Positions 39,225-51,374 are shown, numbered from the stretch's first letter. The stretch is DNA of 64,000 nt from Acanthochromis polyacanthus (GCF_021347895.1 NC_067118.1:13643015-13707014); one strand, 5' to 3'. Notes: a model not told the origin generated them from the letters alone. A program made the numbers and translations.

Positions 39225-39262
39225 CAGGTGGAACTTGCTTTGTTACCGCGGCTAAACGTTTG

Positions 39263-40262
39263 GTTTACTTAATATTGATTTCCGTGTTCTCCGGAGCAGT
39301 CGTTACGTTGATATCACAGTTCCTGCTGATGTACCGGAGAAGCCCTGAGCCCGTTAGCAGGACAGTGCAGTATGTCAAAGTAGTGCCTGATAACGCATTG
39401 AAGGATTACTTTAACCCGTAGCGCTTCAGTTGCGCTTCAGTGTCCCGCCCGTGGTACACTTTGAGATCTGCATAAGCAATTTGCTAAATGTCTGAAACTG
39501 CAAACGCGATGATGCAAACACTATACGCCGATGGAAAGCTTAGATTCTCATGAATCCGCCGGTATAAACCACTTTCAGATGTGATTACCAGAGCGGGTAA
39601 TATAAACACATTTGTCCGACAAACAATGAATATCCATCCATCCTTTCTCTGTACACGGCTTTAACGTACACAGCGCGACTCACATTTCCGGGTTCATTAT
39701 TACACACAGATGAAAATATTCCACAAAAAACGGCCATAATCTAACCTTGGACATCCAGACGAAACAAGCCAGTAACATATTTTGTCCAAAACATGTCTTG
39801 AAGTCGGTATATACTCCACGAATAGCTCGTTTTCAAGGAAATGCACCTCGCGATGCGCGTCCAATATTCCCTGTTTTTCTCGTCATATTTTTATTTACAA
39901 ATAGAATATTAGCGATTTTTTTGTACTGAAAATGGCTGGAATTGACTGCAGCTTCAAGGGTTTTAATACCCAACATGCCGAACCAGGCAAGCAGCAACAG
40001 GACAGCACATCATCTGCTGCATCCAAACAGCAAGAGGCCGTGTCCGGCAGGCAGCAGGAGGCGGCTGTCGGCGGCGGCAGTCCCAAACAACAGCCGCCAC
40101 CGCCTTCTCAAAGCGAGTCCATTGATGCGGCCAAAGCCGAGACGTGCAATTTCCTAAACGCTATCTTTCTGTTCTTGTACAGGGAACTCCGAGACACCCC
40201 AGTCGTCAGACACTGGCTCACCCATTAAATTAAAATGGAATGTGGAGGAGCTCCTGCACCGG
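39263..40262 (+). pseudogene. pdzd8: pdzd8 exon-1 fragment inside a transposon
   Basis: PDZD8 is an ER membrane lipid-transfer protein at organelle contacts. This fragment shows its N-terminal membrane helix (VYLILISVFSGAVVTLIS then QFLLMYRRSPEP), a linker with VQYVKVVPDNALKDYF, a Gln-rich stretch (GKQQQDSTSSAASKQQ), and the start of the SMP lipid-transfer domain: ETCNFLNAIFLFLYRELRD, TPVVRHWLTH and, after a small frameshift, IKLKWNVEELL. The order and motifs fit PDZD8 as I know the family. A piggyBac-like MITE (39415-39962) splits the frame at a TTAA; removing it rejoins DYF with NTQHAEP in frame. No start codon context, PDZ domain or later exon is present, so it is a captured, decayed fragment. 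Confidence 0.75.
39415..39962. mobile_element. piggyBac-like MITE, copy 3
   Basis: TTAA lies on both sides (39411-39414 and 39963-39966). The interior is homologous to the copies at 5815 and 13363 but more diverged: the left end is CCCGTAGCGCTTCAG and the subterminal palindrome is decayed. It sits inside the pdzd8-like frame. Confidence 0.85.
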
Positions 40263-40743
40263 GTCTGCGCGCGCATACCTTGTGTTAGTAAACACTGCAA
40301 GGGGTCTATACCCACTAGAAAAAACTAGACTACACCACTGGTTATGACTGTCATTACTGTGTACACGACTTGCTTTGATTTAGAGTTAGGGGAAGTGCAG
40401 TGGGGGCAGGCAATACAATGAAAGTCAGTCTGTCTATGCCTGCCAGCGCAGGAGCTTTATTGTGATGGGCAGGAGCTTAATTGTGCACCGGTGGGCTCCG
40501 AAGCCCCGCCCACCAATGAAACGAAATATGCAGTCGTATTTTCATTTTGGGGGTGAAAACGAAAAAACGAAAAAACGAACCGTTTCCTTTTTTTTTGTTT
40601 TTTGTTCAAAACGAAAAAACGAACCGTTTCCTGGTTTTTTTTGTTTTTTGCTCAAAACGAAAAAACGAAAAAACGGCTTGATTTTTTGTTTCTGCTTGTG
40701 TCTTTTATGGCCAGGAAACGGACTGATAAAACGTACCTTGTCC

Positions 40744-40984
40744 GTCCCCAACACGGACCTATTTCGTTTCTGTCTCTTACTTATTTTATTTTTTGTTTTT
40801 GTCAATAAAAATGAAAATCAAAGCATTTTTTAAAATTCGTATATCCCTTTATGATCGTGAAAAGGAAAAAACGCCTTGTATTTCAATTTTAATTTTTGCC
40901 TTTGAAAACAAAAATCAAATAACCACTCGTTTTTGGTTTTTCAATACCTGCTTTACAACGGAAAATCCAATTACCAAATTAAAA
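40744..40984 (-). repeat. Inverted duplicate of the zinc-ribbon gene's intron start
   Basis: The minus strand repeats 26100 to about 26330 (GGTAATTGGATTTTCCGT, CAGGTATTGAAAAAC and so on) at high similarity. The zinc-ribbon exon itself is not here: at 40984 the sequence switches to the first array unit. Confidence 0.85.
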
Positions 40985-43157
40985 CTGCAAGCAGACGGGT
41001 CCTCGCATCCACGCTGGTCGGTGAATCCACGCACGTCCACCAGGTGGCGCTGTGACTGAGAGTGTATGTCGGCCTCTGAATCGCATCTGGACCAGAGTCC
41101 AATCATACATGTAAAATTTCAGCCAGACTGTAGCATGTTCAGAGCAGTTATAAAGCATTTCCTGTCTATCCACCAAGGGTATGTTGGCCTATGGAATTGA
41201 TCAGGATTGCAGTGTGATTACACATGTAAAGTTTGAGGCAGATTGGTGCATTCAGAGGATAGTTATAAAGCAGCTGTTGTTTCATGGCGAAGCATCAAAA
41301 CTCTCATGGTCGCCATGGCCACACCATTTGGCTTCTGGTTGAACTTTTGATAACTTTTCATCACCAAGTCCTGCTGTGTGGACTGACAAAATTTCAGGTC
41401 TCCTGGAATTATCCCCAAGGAGGTATTCACTCTCAAAAATGAGAAAAATCATCAAAAATCTCACAATCAATCCAAGATGGCCAACTTCCTGTTGGATTTA
41501 GGACATGGCTCCAAGAGGCTTTTTTGTGCGTCCTGATGTGCTCTATAAGCCTCCCAAATTTCATGGATGTAGGTGAAACGTGCTGGGGGGGCTGTTTGTT
41601 AAAAATACTGTAGGGGGCGCTATAGCATGTGCAGTGCAGAGATGCATACAGTGTTGTTCCTTGGGTCAATGGTGATGTGTGTGGTAATTTTAGTGAGCAT
41701 TGGAGTATTCCTAAATTTTCATGGCGAAACAACGAAATTCGTTTGGCCGCCACAGACACGCCCTTTGATGACAAGTCACCATTTTCACTGGGATGCATCA
41801 TCAATGTGTTCAGGCTGTTGTCACTGCATTTGAAGTGAATATGATCAACCGGGTAACAATAGGGCATGAAAGTGTAAAAGATGTCTATTTCCTGAAACCA
41901 CAAGGTGGCGCTATGACTGTCAATGAATATCCCTATGTGGATGACATCAGGACAGGACTGTCATCATACATGTAAAGTTTCAGGCAGATTGGGGCATGTT
42001 GAGAAGAATTAGACACCACGTCCTGTTTCATGGCGAAGGATCAGTTTTTTGAGGCTCCGCCATGGCCACACCTTTTGGCTTCTGGTTGAGTTTTTGATAA
42101 CTTTTCATCAGAAAGGTCTGGTGCATGTACTGGCCAAATTTTAGTTCTCTCAGACTTATCCACTGGGAGCTATTAATTTTGACAAATGTACAGCAAATTC
42201 AAGATGGCCGACTTCCTGTTGGGTTTAGGGTGTGGCTGTGATTGACTTTTTGGTGTGTCCTGAAGTGGTGCATATGCCCACCAAATATTGTAGCTGTAAA
42301 TGAAACATTGTGGAAGTTGGCCTAATGACCACTTTTTCAATTTTGTAGGTGGCGCGATAGAGCCATTTTGCCACACACATGTGCAACTCCCATAAAATAT
42401 CAAATTTTTCGCCAGTCCTGATGTGCACGCCAAATTTCACGCATTTTGGTTCATGATAAGGCCCCCAAAAAGGCAATTCATTTGCCGGGAGAAATTAATT
42501 TTGACAAATTTACAGCAAATTCAAGATGGCCGACTTCCTGTTGGGTTTAGGGCGTGGCTGTCATTGACTTTTTGGTGTGTCCTGATGTGGTGCATATGCC
42601 CACCAAATATTGTAGCTGTAAATGAAACATTGTGGAAGTTGGCCTAATGACCACTTTTCAATTTTGCAGGTGGCGCTATAGAGCCATTTTGCCACACACA
42701 TGCGCAACTCCCATAAAATATAAAATTTTTCGCCAGTCCTGATGTGCACGCCAAATTTCACGCGTTTTGGAATATGATAAGGCCGCCAAAAAGGCAATTC
42801 ATTTCCCGAGGAGCGATTAAGTTTGAAAAATTTACAGCAAATTCAAGATGGCCGACTTCCTGTTGGGTTTAGGGCGTGACTGTAATTGACTTTTTGGTGT
42901 GTCCTGATGTTCTGCATATGCCCACCAAATATTGTAGCTGTACATGAAACATTGTGGCAGTTGGCCAAATGACTACTTTTTCAACTTTGCAGGTGGCGCT
43001 ATAGAGCCATTTTGCCACGCACATGCGCAACTCCCATAAAATATCAAATTTTTCGCCAGTCCTGATGTGCATGCCAAATTTCACGCGTTTTGGAGTATGA
43101 TAAGGCCGCCAAAAAGCCAATTTACTTTACGGGAGAAAAATAAATAAATAATAATAA
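40978..43157 (+). repeat. Array family I, unit A (truncated head)
   Basis: It begins with a decayed head (AAACTGCAAGCAGACGGGTC) and ends ...TTTACTTTACGGGAG plus an A/T-rich triplet tract. It contains three copies of a 322-bp subunit (from about 42180, 42500 and 42820). Relative to unit B it lacks about 135 bp near 41180 and about 315 bp near 41715. CTCF-like cores are present near 41040, 41611, 41901, 42346, 42667 and 42990. The short ORFs seen here in several frames are by-products of the repeat. Confidence 0.9.
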
Positions 43158-43158
43158 T

Positions 43159-46130
43159 TAAAGCTGCAAGCAGCGATGGACGGGTCCTCGCATCCACGCT
43201 GGTCGGTGAATCCACGCATGTCCACCAGGTGGCGCTGTGACTGAGAGTGTATGTCGGCCTCTGAATCGCATCTGGACCAGAGTCCAATCATACATGTTAA
43301 ATTTCAGCCAGACTGTAGCATGTTCAGAGCAGTTATAGAGCATTTCCTGTCTATCCACCAGGTGGCGCTGCGACTGAGAATGTATTTCAAACAGTGGATG
43401 TGATCAGGGTTGGACTCTGATCAGTCATGTAAAGTTTAAGGCTGATTGGAAAACGTACAGGCTACTTATAAAGCATTTCCTGTCCATCCAACAGGTGGCG
43501 CCATGACTGAAAGGGTATGTTGGCCTATGGAATTGATCAGGATTGCAGTGTGATTACACATGTAAAGTTTGAGGCAGATTGGTGCATTCAGAGGATAGTT
43601 ATAAAGCAGTTGTTGTTTCATGGCGAAGCATCAAAACTGTGATGGTCGCCATGGCCACACCATTTGGCTTCTGGTTGAACTTTTGATAACTTTTCATCAC
43701 CAAGTCCTGCTGTGTGGACTGACAAAATTTCAGGTCTCCTGGAATTATCCCCTAGGAGGTATTAACTCTCAAAAATGAGAAAAATCATCAAAAATCTCAC
43801 AATCAATCCAAGATGGCCAACTTCCTGTTGGATTTAGGGCATGGCTCCAAGAGGCTTTTTTGTGCGTCCTGATGTGCTCTATAAGCCTCCCAAATTTCAT
43901 GGATGTAGGTGAAACGTGCTGGGGGGGCTGTTTGTTAAAAATACTGTAGGGGGCGCTATAGCATGTGCAGTGCCCAGATGCATACAGTGTTGTTCCTTGG
44001 GTCAATGGTGATGTGTGTGGTAATTTTAGTGAGCATTGGAGTATTCCTAACCTGTCAGAAAGGGCTTTGTTTTTCATGGAGATATTTGGTTGCTACGGCA
44101 ACAGCGTTGCATGAAATGTCACACCCTTCACAGTGTGTGATTGTCAAGAGGTGAAGACTCGACTGACCAATTTCCAGCATGATATCACCAAGTTTGGGGC
44201 CATTGTACCTGAAAATATAAGGCCTTAAACTTACTATTACCAACAGGTGGCGCTATGACTTTTTCAAAATTTATGAGTGTGGATGTGTTCAGACTGGACC
44301 TGGTATCCAGCATGTGAAGTCTGAGGCAGATAGGATGTTGTTCAGCTGAGATATGAATTGTTAAATTTTCATGGCGAAACATCGAAATTGGTTTGGCCGC
44401 CACAGACACGCCCTTTGATGACAAGTCACCATTTTCACTGGGATGCATCATCAATGTGTTCAGGCTGTTGTCACTGCATTTGAAGTGAATATGATCAACC
44501 GGGTAACAATAGGGCATGAAAGTGTAAAAGATGTCTATTTCCTGAAACCACAAGGTGGCGCTATGACTGTCATGGAATATCCCTATGTGGATGACATCAG
44601 GACAGGACTGTCATCATACATGTAAAGTTTCAGGCAGATTGGAGCATGTTGAGAAGAATTAGACACCACTTCCTGTTTCATGGCGAAGGATCAGTTGTTT
44701 GAGGCTCTGCCATGGCCACACCTTTTGGCTTCTGGTTGAGTTTTTGATAACTTTTCATCAGAAAGGTCTGGTGCATGTACTGGCCAAATTTCAGTTATCT
44801 CAGACTTATCCACTAGGAGCTATAAATTTTGACAAATGTACAGCAAATTCAAGATGGCCGACTTCCTGTTGGGTTTAGGGTGTGGCTGTGATTGACTTTT
44901 TGGTGTGTCCTGATGTGGTGCATATGCCCACCAAATATTGTAGCTGTAAATGAAACTTTGTGGAAGTTGGCCTAATGACCACTGTTTCAATTTTGTAGGT
45001 GGCGCTATAGAGCCATTTTGCCACACACATGCGCAACTCCCATAAAATATCAAATTTTTGGCCAGTCCTGATGTGCACGCCAAATTTCACGCGTTTTGGT
45101 TTATGATAAGGCCCCCAAAAAGGCAATTCATTTGCCGGGAGAAATTAATTTTGACAAATTTACAGCAAATTCAAGATGGCCAACTTCCTGTTGGGTTTAG
45201 GGCGTGGCTGTCATTGACTTTTTGGTGTGTCCTGATGTTCTGCATATGCCCACCAAATATTGTAGCTGTAAATGAAACATTGTGGAAGTTGGCCGAATGA
45301 CCACTTTTTCAATTTTGTAGGTGGCGCTATAGAGCCATTTTTCCTCAGACATGTGCAACTCCCATAAAATATCAAATTTTTCGCCAGTCCTGATGTGCAC
45401 GCCAAATTTCACGCGTTTTGGTTTATGATAAGGCCCCCAAAAAGGCAACTCATTTGCCGGGAGAAATTAATTTTGACAAATTTACAGCAAATTCAAGATG
45501 GCCGACTTCCTGTTGGGTTTAGGGCGTGGCTGTCATTGACTTTTTGGTGTGTCCTGATGTGGTGCATATGCCCACCAAATATTGTAGCTGTAAATGAAAC
45601 ATTGTGGAAGTTGGCCTAATGACCACTTTTCAATTTTGCAGGTGGCGCTATAGAGCCATTTTGCCACACACATGCGCAACTCCCATAAAATATAAAATTT
45701 TTCGCCAGTCCTGATGTGCACGCCAAATTTCACGCGTTTTGGAATATGATAAGGCCGCCAAAAAGGCAATTCATTTCCCGAGGAGCGATTAAGTTTGAAA
45801 AATTTACAGCAAATTCAAGATGGCCGACTTCCTGTTGGGTTTAGGGCGTGACTGTAATTGACTTTTTGGTGTGTCCTGATGTTCTGCATATGCCCACCAA
45901 ATATTGTAGCTGTACATGAAACATTGTGGCAGTTGGCCAAATGACTACTTTTTCAACTTTGCAGGTGGCGCTATAGAGCCATTTTGCCACGCACATGCGC
46001 AACTCCCATAAAATATCAAATTTTTTGCCAGTCCTGATGTGCATGCCAAATTTCACGCGTTTTGGAGTATGATAAGGCCGCCAAAAAGCCAATGTACTTT
46101 ACGGGAGAAAAAAAAAAAAAAAAAAAAAAA
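43159..46130 (+). repeat. Array family I, unit B
   Basis: It starts TTAAAGCTGCAAGCAGCGAT with a small self-complementary head (GCTGC/GCAGC). It has four 322-bp subunits in its second half (from about 44830, 45150, 45480 and 45800). Eleven GGTGGCGC or GGGGGCGC cores occur, for example near 43225, 43358, 43492, 43946, 44243, 44551, 44994, 45317, 45640 and 45962. It ends in a poly(A)-rich tract at 46113-46135. Confidence 0.92.
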
Positions 46131-46153
46131 ATAATAAACCGAGGGTTTCAATA

Positions 46154-46337
46154 GGGTCCGAGGCACCGCTGGTGCCTTGGACAGTTGGTGCCCTTGCACC
46201 GCCTGTCCTTCGCACCCTCGGTGCTCGGACCCTAATAATAAACCCTAGGGTTTCAATAGGGTCCTTGGCACCGCTGGTGCCTTGGACAGTCGGTGCCCTT
46301 GCACCGCCTGTCCTTCGCACCCTTGGTGCTCGGACCC
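46154..46337 (+). repeat. Two 79-nt cloverleaf modules
   Basis: Modules at 46154-46232 and 46259-46337 each run from GGGTCC to GGACCC. Each folds into an outer 6-bp stem and three arms: GGCACC/GGTGCC; GGACAG/CTGTCC capped by GGTGC/GCACC; and GCACC/GGTGC. The preceding spacer of the second is the palindrome AAACCCTAGGGTTT. Confidence 0.9.
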
Positions 46338-46343
46338 TAATAA

Positions 46344-49300
46344 TTAAAGCTGCAAGCAGCGATGGACGGGTCCTCGCATCCACGCTGGTCGGCGAATCCA
46401 TGCACGTTCACCAGGTGGCACTGTGACTGAGAGTGTGTGTCGGCCTCTGAATCACATCTGGACCAGAGTTTAATCACACGTAAAATTTCAGCCAGATTGG
46501 AGCATGTTCAGACGAGTTATATAGCATTTCCTGCCCATCCACCACCAGGTGGCGCTGCAACTCAGAGTGTATTTCAAACAGTGGATGTGATGAGGGTTGG
46601 ACTCTGATCAGTCATGTAAAGTTTCAGGCTGATTGGAAAATGTACAGGCTACTTATAAAGCATTTCCTGTCCATCCAACAGGTGGCGCCATGACTGAAAG
46701 GGTATGTTGGCCTATGGAATTGATCAGGATTGCAGTGTGATTACACATGTAAAGTTTGAGGCAGATTGGTGCATTCAGAGGATAGTTATAAAGCAGCTGT
46801 TGTTTCATGGCGAAGCATCAAAACTCTGATGGTCGCCATGGCCACACCATTTGGCTTCTGGTTAAACTTTTGATAACTTTTCATCACCAAGTCCTGCTGT
46901 GTGGACTGACAAAATTTCAGGTCTCCTGGAATTATCCCCTAGGAGGTATTAACTCTCAAAAATGAGAAAAATCATCAAAAATCTCACAATTAATCCAAGA
47001 TGGCCGACTTCTTGTTGGGTTTAGGACATGGCTCCAAGAGGCTTTTTTGTGCGTCCTGATTTGCTCTATAAGCCTCCCAAATTTCATGGATGTAGGTGAA
47101 ACGTGCTGGGGGGGCTGTTTGTTAAAAATACTGTAGGGGGCGCTATAGCATGTGCAGTGCCCAGATGCATACAGTGTTGTTCCTTGGGTCAATGGTGATG
47201 TGTGTGGTAATTTTAGTGAGCATTGGAGTATTCCTAACCTGTCAAAAAGGGCTTTGTTTTTCATGGCGATATTTGGTTGCTACGGCAACAGCGTTGCATG
47301 AAATGTCACACCCTTCACAGTGTGTGATTGTCAAGAGGTGAAGACTCGACTGACCAATTTCCAGCATGATATCACCAAGTTTGGGGCCATTGTACCTGAA
47401 AATATAAGACCTTAAACTTACTATTACCAACAGGTGGCGCTATGACTTTTTCAAAATTTATGAGTGTGGATGTGTTCAGACTGGACCTGGTATCCAGCAT
47501 GTGAAGTCTGCGGCAGATAGGATGTTCTTCAGCTGAGATATGAATCGTTAAATTTTCATGGCGAAACATCGAAATTGGTTTGGCCGCCACAGACACGCCC
47601 TTTGATGACAAGTCACCATTTTCACTGAGATGCATCATCAATGTGTTCAGGCTGTTGTCACTGCATTTGAAGTGAATATGATCAACCGGGTAACAATAGG
47701 GCATGAAAGTGTAAAAGATGTCTATTTCCTGAAACCACAAGGTGGCGCTATGACTGTCAATGAATATCCCAATGTGGATGACATCAGGACAGGACTGTCA
47801 TCATACATGTAAAGTTTCAGGCAGATTGGAGCATGTTGAGAAGAATTAGACACCAATTCCTGTTTCATGGCGAAGGATCAGTTTTTTGAGGCTCCGCCAT
47901 GGCCACACCTTTTGGCTTCTGGTTGAGTTTTTGATAACTTTTCATCAGAAAGGTCTGGTGCATGTACTGGCCAAATTTCAGTTCTCTCAGACTTATCCAC
48001 TAGGAGCTATTAATTTTGACAGATGTACAGCAAATTCAAGATGGCCGGCTTCCTGTTGGGTTTAGGGTGTGGCTGTCATTGACTTTTTGGTGTGTCCTGA
48101 TGTGGTGCATATGCCCACCAAATATTGTAGCTGTAAATGAAACTTTGTGGAAGTTGGCCTAATGACCACTGTTTCAATTTTGTAGGTGGCGCTATAGAGC
48201 CATTTTGCCACACACATGCGCAACTCCCATAAAATATCAAATTTTTGGCCAGTCCTGATGTGCACGCCAAATTTCACGCGTTTTGGTTTATGATAAGGCC
48301 CCCAAAAAGGCAATTCATTTGCCGGGAGAAATTAATTTTGACAAATTTACAGCAAATTCAAGATGGCCAACTTCCTGTTGGGTTTAGGGCGTGGCTGTCA
48401 TTGACTTTTTGGTGTGTCCTGATGTTCTGCATATGCCCACCAAATATTGTAGCTGTAAATGAAACATTGTGGAAGTTGGCCTAATGACCACTTTTCAATT
48501 TTGCAGGTGGCGCTATAGAGCCATTTTGCCACACACATGCGCAACTCCCATAAAATATAAAATTTTTCGCCAGTCCTGATGTGCACGCCAAATTTCACGC
48601 GTTTTGGTTCATGATAAGGCCCCCAAAAAGGCAATTCATTTGCCGGGAGAAATTAATTTTGACAAATTTACAGCAAATTGAAGATGGCCAACTTCCTGTT
48701 GGGTTTAGGGCGTGGCTGTCATTGACTTTTTGGTGTGTCCTGATGTGGTGCATATGCCCACCAAATATTGTAGCTGTAAATGAAACATTGTGGAAGTTAG
48801 CCTAATGACCACTTTTCAATTTTGCAGGTGGCGCTATAGAGCCATTTTGCCACACACATGCGCAACTCCCATAAAATATAAAATTTTTCGCCAGTCCTGA
48901 TGTGCACGCCAAATTTCACGCGTTTTGGAATATGATAAGGCCGCCAAAAAGGCAATTCATTTCCCGAGGAGCGATTAAGTTTGAAAAATTTACAGCAAAT
49001 TCAAGATGGCCGACTTCCTGTTGGGTTTAGGGCGTGGCTGTAATTGACTTTTTGGTGTGTCCTGATGTTCTGCATATGCCCACCAAATATTGTAGCTGTA
49101 CATGAAACATTGTGGCAGTTGGCCTAATGACTACTTTTTCAACTTTGCAGGTGGCGCTATAGAGCCATTTTGGCACGCACATGCGCAACTCCCATAAAAT
49201 ATCAAATTTTTCGCCAGTCCTGATGTGCATGCCAAATTTCACGCGTTTTGGAGTATGATAAGGCCGCCAAAAAGCCAATTTACTTTACGGGAGAAAAAAA
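46344..49300 (+). repeat. Array family I, unit C
   Basis: A near-identical copy of unit B displaced by about 3187 bp, measured at many internal landmarks (for example 43946 to 47133 and 44551 to 47738). Four 322-bp subunits lie at about 48015, 48340, 48660 and 48980. The tail is AAAT-rich. Confidence 0.92.
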
Positions 49301-49344
49301 AAAATAAATAAATAAATAAATAAATAAACCCTTGGGTTTCAATA

Positions 49345-49423
49345 GGGTCCTTGGCACCGCTGGTGCCTTGGACAGTCGGTGCCCTTGCACCGCCTGTCCT
49401 TCGCACCCTCGGTGCTCGGACCC
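49345..49423 (+). repeat. 79-nt cloverleaf module
   Basis: Same GGGTCC...GGACCC module and stems as at 46154, between units C and D. Confidence 0.9.
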
Positions 49424-49431
49424 TAATAATA

Positions 49432-51055
49432 ATTAAAGCTGCAAGCAGCGATGGACGGGTCCTCGCATCCACGCTGGTCGGCGAATCCATGCACGTTCAC
49501 CAGGTGGCACTGTGACTGAGAGTGTGTGTCGGCCTCTGAATCACATCTGGACCAGAGTTTAATCACACGTAAAATTTCAGCCAGATTGGAGCATGTTCAG
49601 ACTAGTTATATAGCATTTCCTGCCCATCCACCACCAGGTGGCGCTGCAACTCAAAGTGTATTTCAAACAGTGGATGTGATGAGGGTTGGACTCTGATCAC
49701 TCATGTAAAGTTTCAGGCTGATTTGACCATGTAGAGTCCAGTTATACAGCATTTCCTGTCCATCCAACAGGTGGCGCTGCAACTGAGAGTGTCTGTTGGC
49801 CTGCAGATGTGATCAGGATTGGATTGTGATCACACATGGAAAGTTTGAGGCAGATTGGAGCATGCAGAGGAGAGTTATACAGCAGTTGATGTTTCTAGGC
49901 GAAGCATCAAAACTCTAATGGTCGCCATGGCCACACCATTTGGCTTCTGGTTAAACTTTTGATAACTTTTCATCACCAAGTCCTGCTGTGTGGACTGACA
50001 AAATTTCAGGTCTCCTGGAATTATCCCCTAGGAGGTATTAACTCTCAAAAATGAGAAAAATCATCAAAAATCTCACAATTAATCCAAGATGGCCAACTTC
50101 CTGTTGGATTTAGGACATGGCTCCAAGAGGCTTTTTTGTGCGTCCTGATGTGCTCTATAAGCCTCCCAAATTTCATGGATGTAGGTGAAACGTGCTGGGG
50201 GGCTGTTTGTTAAAAATACTGTAGGGGGCGCTATAGCATGTGCAGTGCCGAGATGCATACGGTGTCGTTGCTTGGGTCGATGGTGATGTGTGTGGTAATT
50301 TTAGTGAGCATTGGAGTATTTCTAACCTGTCAAACAGCACTTTGTTTTGCATGGCGATATTTGGTTGCTACGGGAGAAATTAATTTTGACAAATTTACAG
50401 CAAATTGAAGATGGCCGACTTCCTGTTGGGTTTAGGGCGTGGCTGTCATTGACTTTTTAGTGTGCCCTGATGTTCTGCATATGCCCACCAAATATTGTAG
50501 CTGTAAATGAAACATTGTGGAAGTTGGCCTAATGACCACTTTTCAATTTTGCAGGTGGCGCTATAGAGCCATTTTGCCACACACATGCGCAACTCCCATA
50601 AAATATAAAATTTTTCGCCAGTCCTGATGTGCACGCCAAATTTCACGCGTTTTGGAATATGATAAGGCCGCCAAAAAGGCAATTCATTTCCGGAGGAGCG
50701 ATTTAGTTTGAAAAATTGACAGCAAATTGAAGATGGCCGACTTCCTGTTGGGTTTAGGGCGTGGCTGTAATTGACTTTTTGGTGTGTCCTGATGTTCTGC
50801 ATATGCCCACCAAATATTGTAGCTGTACATGAAACATTGTGGCAGTTGGCCTAATGACTACTTTTTCAAGTTTGCAGGTGGCGCTATAGAGCTATTTTGC
50901 CACACACATGCGCAACTCCCATAAAATATCAAATTTTTCGCCAGTCCTGATGTGCATGCCAAATTTCACGCGTTTTGGAGTATGATAAGGCCGCCAAAAA
51001 GCCAATTTACTTTACGGGAGAAAAAAATAATAATAAAATAATAATAATAATAATA
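49432..51055 (+). repeat. Array family I, unit D (shortened)
   Basis: Same head as units B and C. At about 50368 it jumps from the GGTTGCTACGG stretch directly into a 322-bp subunit, so the middle of the unit is deleted. Two subunits remain (about 50372 and 50695). The tail is an (AAT)n tract. Confidence 0.9.
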
Positions 51056-51082
51056 ATAATAATAAACCCTAGGGTTTCAATA

Positions 51083-51374
51083 GGGTCCTTGGCACCGCTG
51101 GTGCCTTGGACAGTCGGTGCCCTTGCACCACCTGTCCTTCGCACCCTCGGTGCTCGGACCCTAATAATAATAAACCGTAGGGTTTCAATAGGGTCCTGGG
51201 CACCAGCGGTGCCTTGGACAGTCGGTGCCCTTGCACCGCCTGTCCTTCGCACCCTCGGTTCTCGGACCCTAATAATAAACCCTAGGGTTTCAATAGGGTC
51301 CTTTGCACCGCTGGTGCCTTGGACAGTCGGTGCCCTTGCACCGCCTGTCCTTCGCACCCTCGGTGCTCGGACCC
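51083..51374 (+). repeat. Three tandem 79-nt cloverleaf modules
   Basis: Modules at 51083-51161, 51191-51269 and 51296-51374 are each exactly 79 nt. The second has the first-arm loop changed from GCT to AGC and one third-arm base broken (GGTTC); the third has one first-arm base broken (TGCACC). All other stems pair. Confidence 0.9.

Larger units (their letters stand above)
39033..40308 (+). mobile_element. THAP-type DNA transposon carrying a host exon
   Basis: The ends TAGACCCCTT and its complement AAGGGGTCTA are bordered by TA (39031-39032 and 40309-40310). A second conserved block, GCGCACGCAGACCCAGT on the left and GCGCGCGCAGACCCGGT on the right strand, lies subterminally. Collapsing the insert restores the GAGTATACCCACTAG seen uninterrupted at 24888-24903 in composite copy 1. 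An ATG at 39153 opens MPPCCAVGCQNRSK, the start of a THAP zinc finger. THAP plus a TA target suggests an ISL2EU/PHIS-like element; P or Kolobok types have longer duplications. The rest of the transposase is missing and pdzd8-like sequence fills the interior. Confidence 0.7.
34972..40743. repeat. Composite repeat, copy 2, with long terminal inverted repeats
   Basis: Both ends carry GGACAAGGTACGTTTTATC in inverted orientation. The similarity extends about 130 bp inward (AAGACACAAGCAGAAAC and alternating A/T-rich CGTTTTTTCG strings). The flanks correspond to one continuous piece of DNA near 26100-26390 (inverted), which marks where it inserted. Inside are hAT-type termini at 35442 and 40340 (CAGTGGTGTAGTCTA), a hAT transposase fossil, a 9-bp-TSD element and the THAP-type transposon. 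Confidence 0.8.

Noticed and set aside
39033..40308. Intact host gene pdzd8 at this position
   Set aside because: Only part of the first exon is present, it has a frameshift and a MITE insertion, and it lies between transposon ends; it is a captured fragment.
42225..50802. A recurring open frame of about 83 codons on the minus strand in the 322-bp subunits
   Set aside because: The copies are similar because the DNA was recently duplicated. Frames open and close with small indels, no domain is visible, and the opposite strand also has recurrent frames. It does not behave like selected coding sequence.
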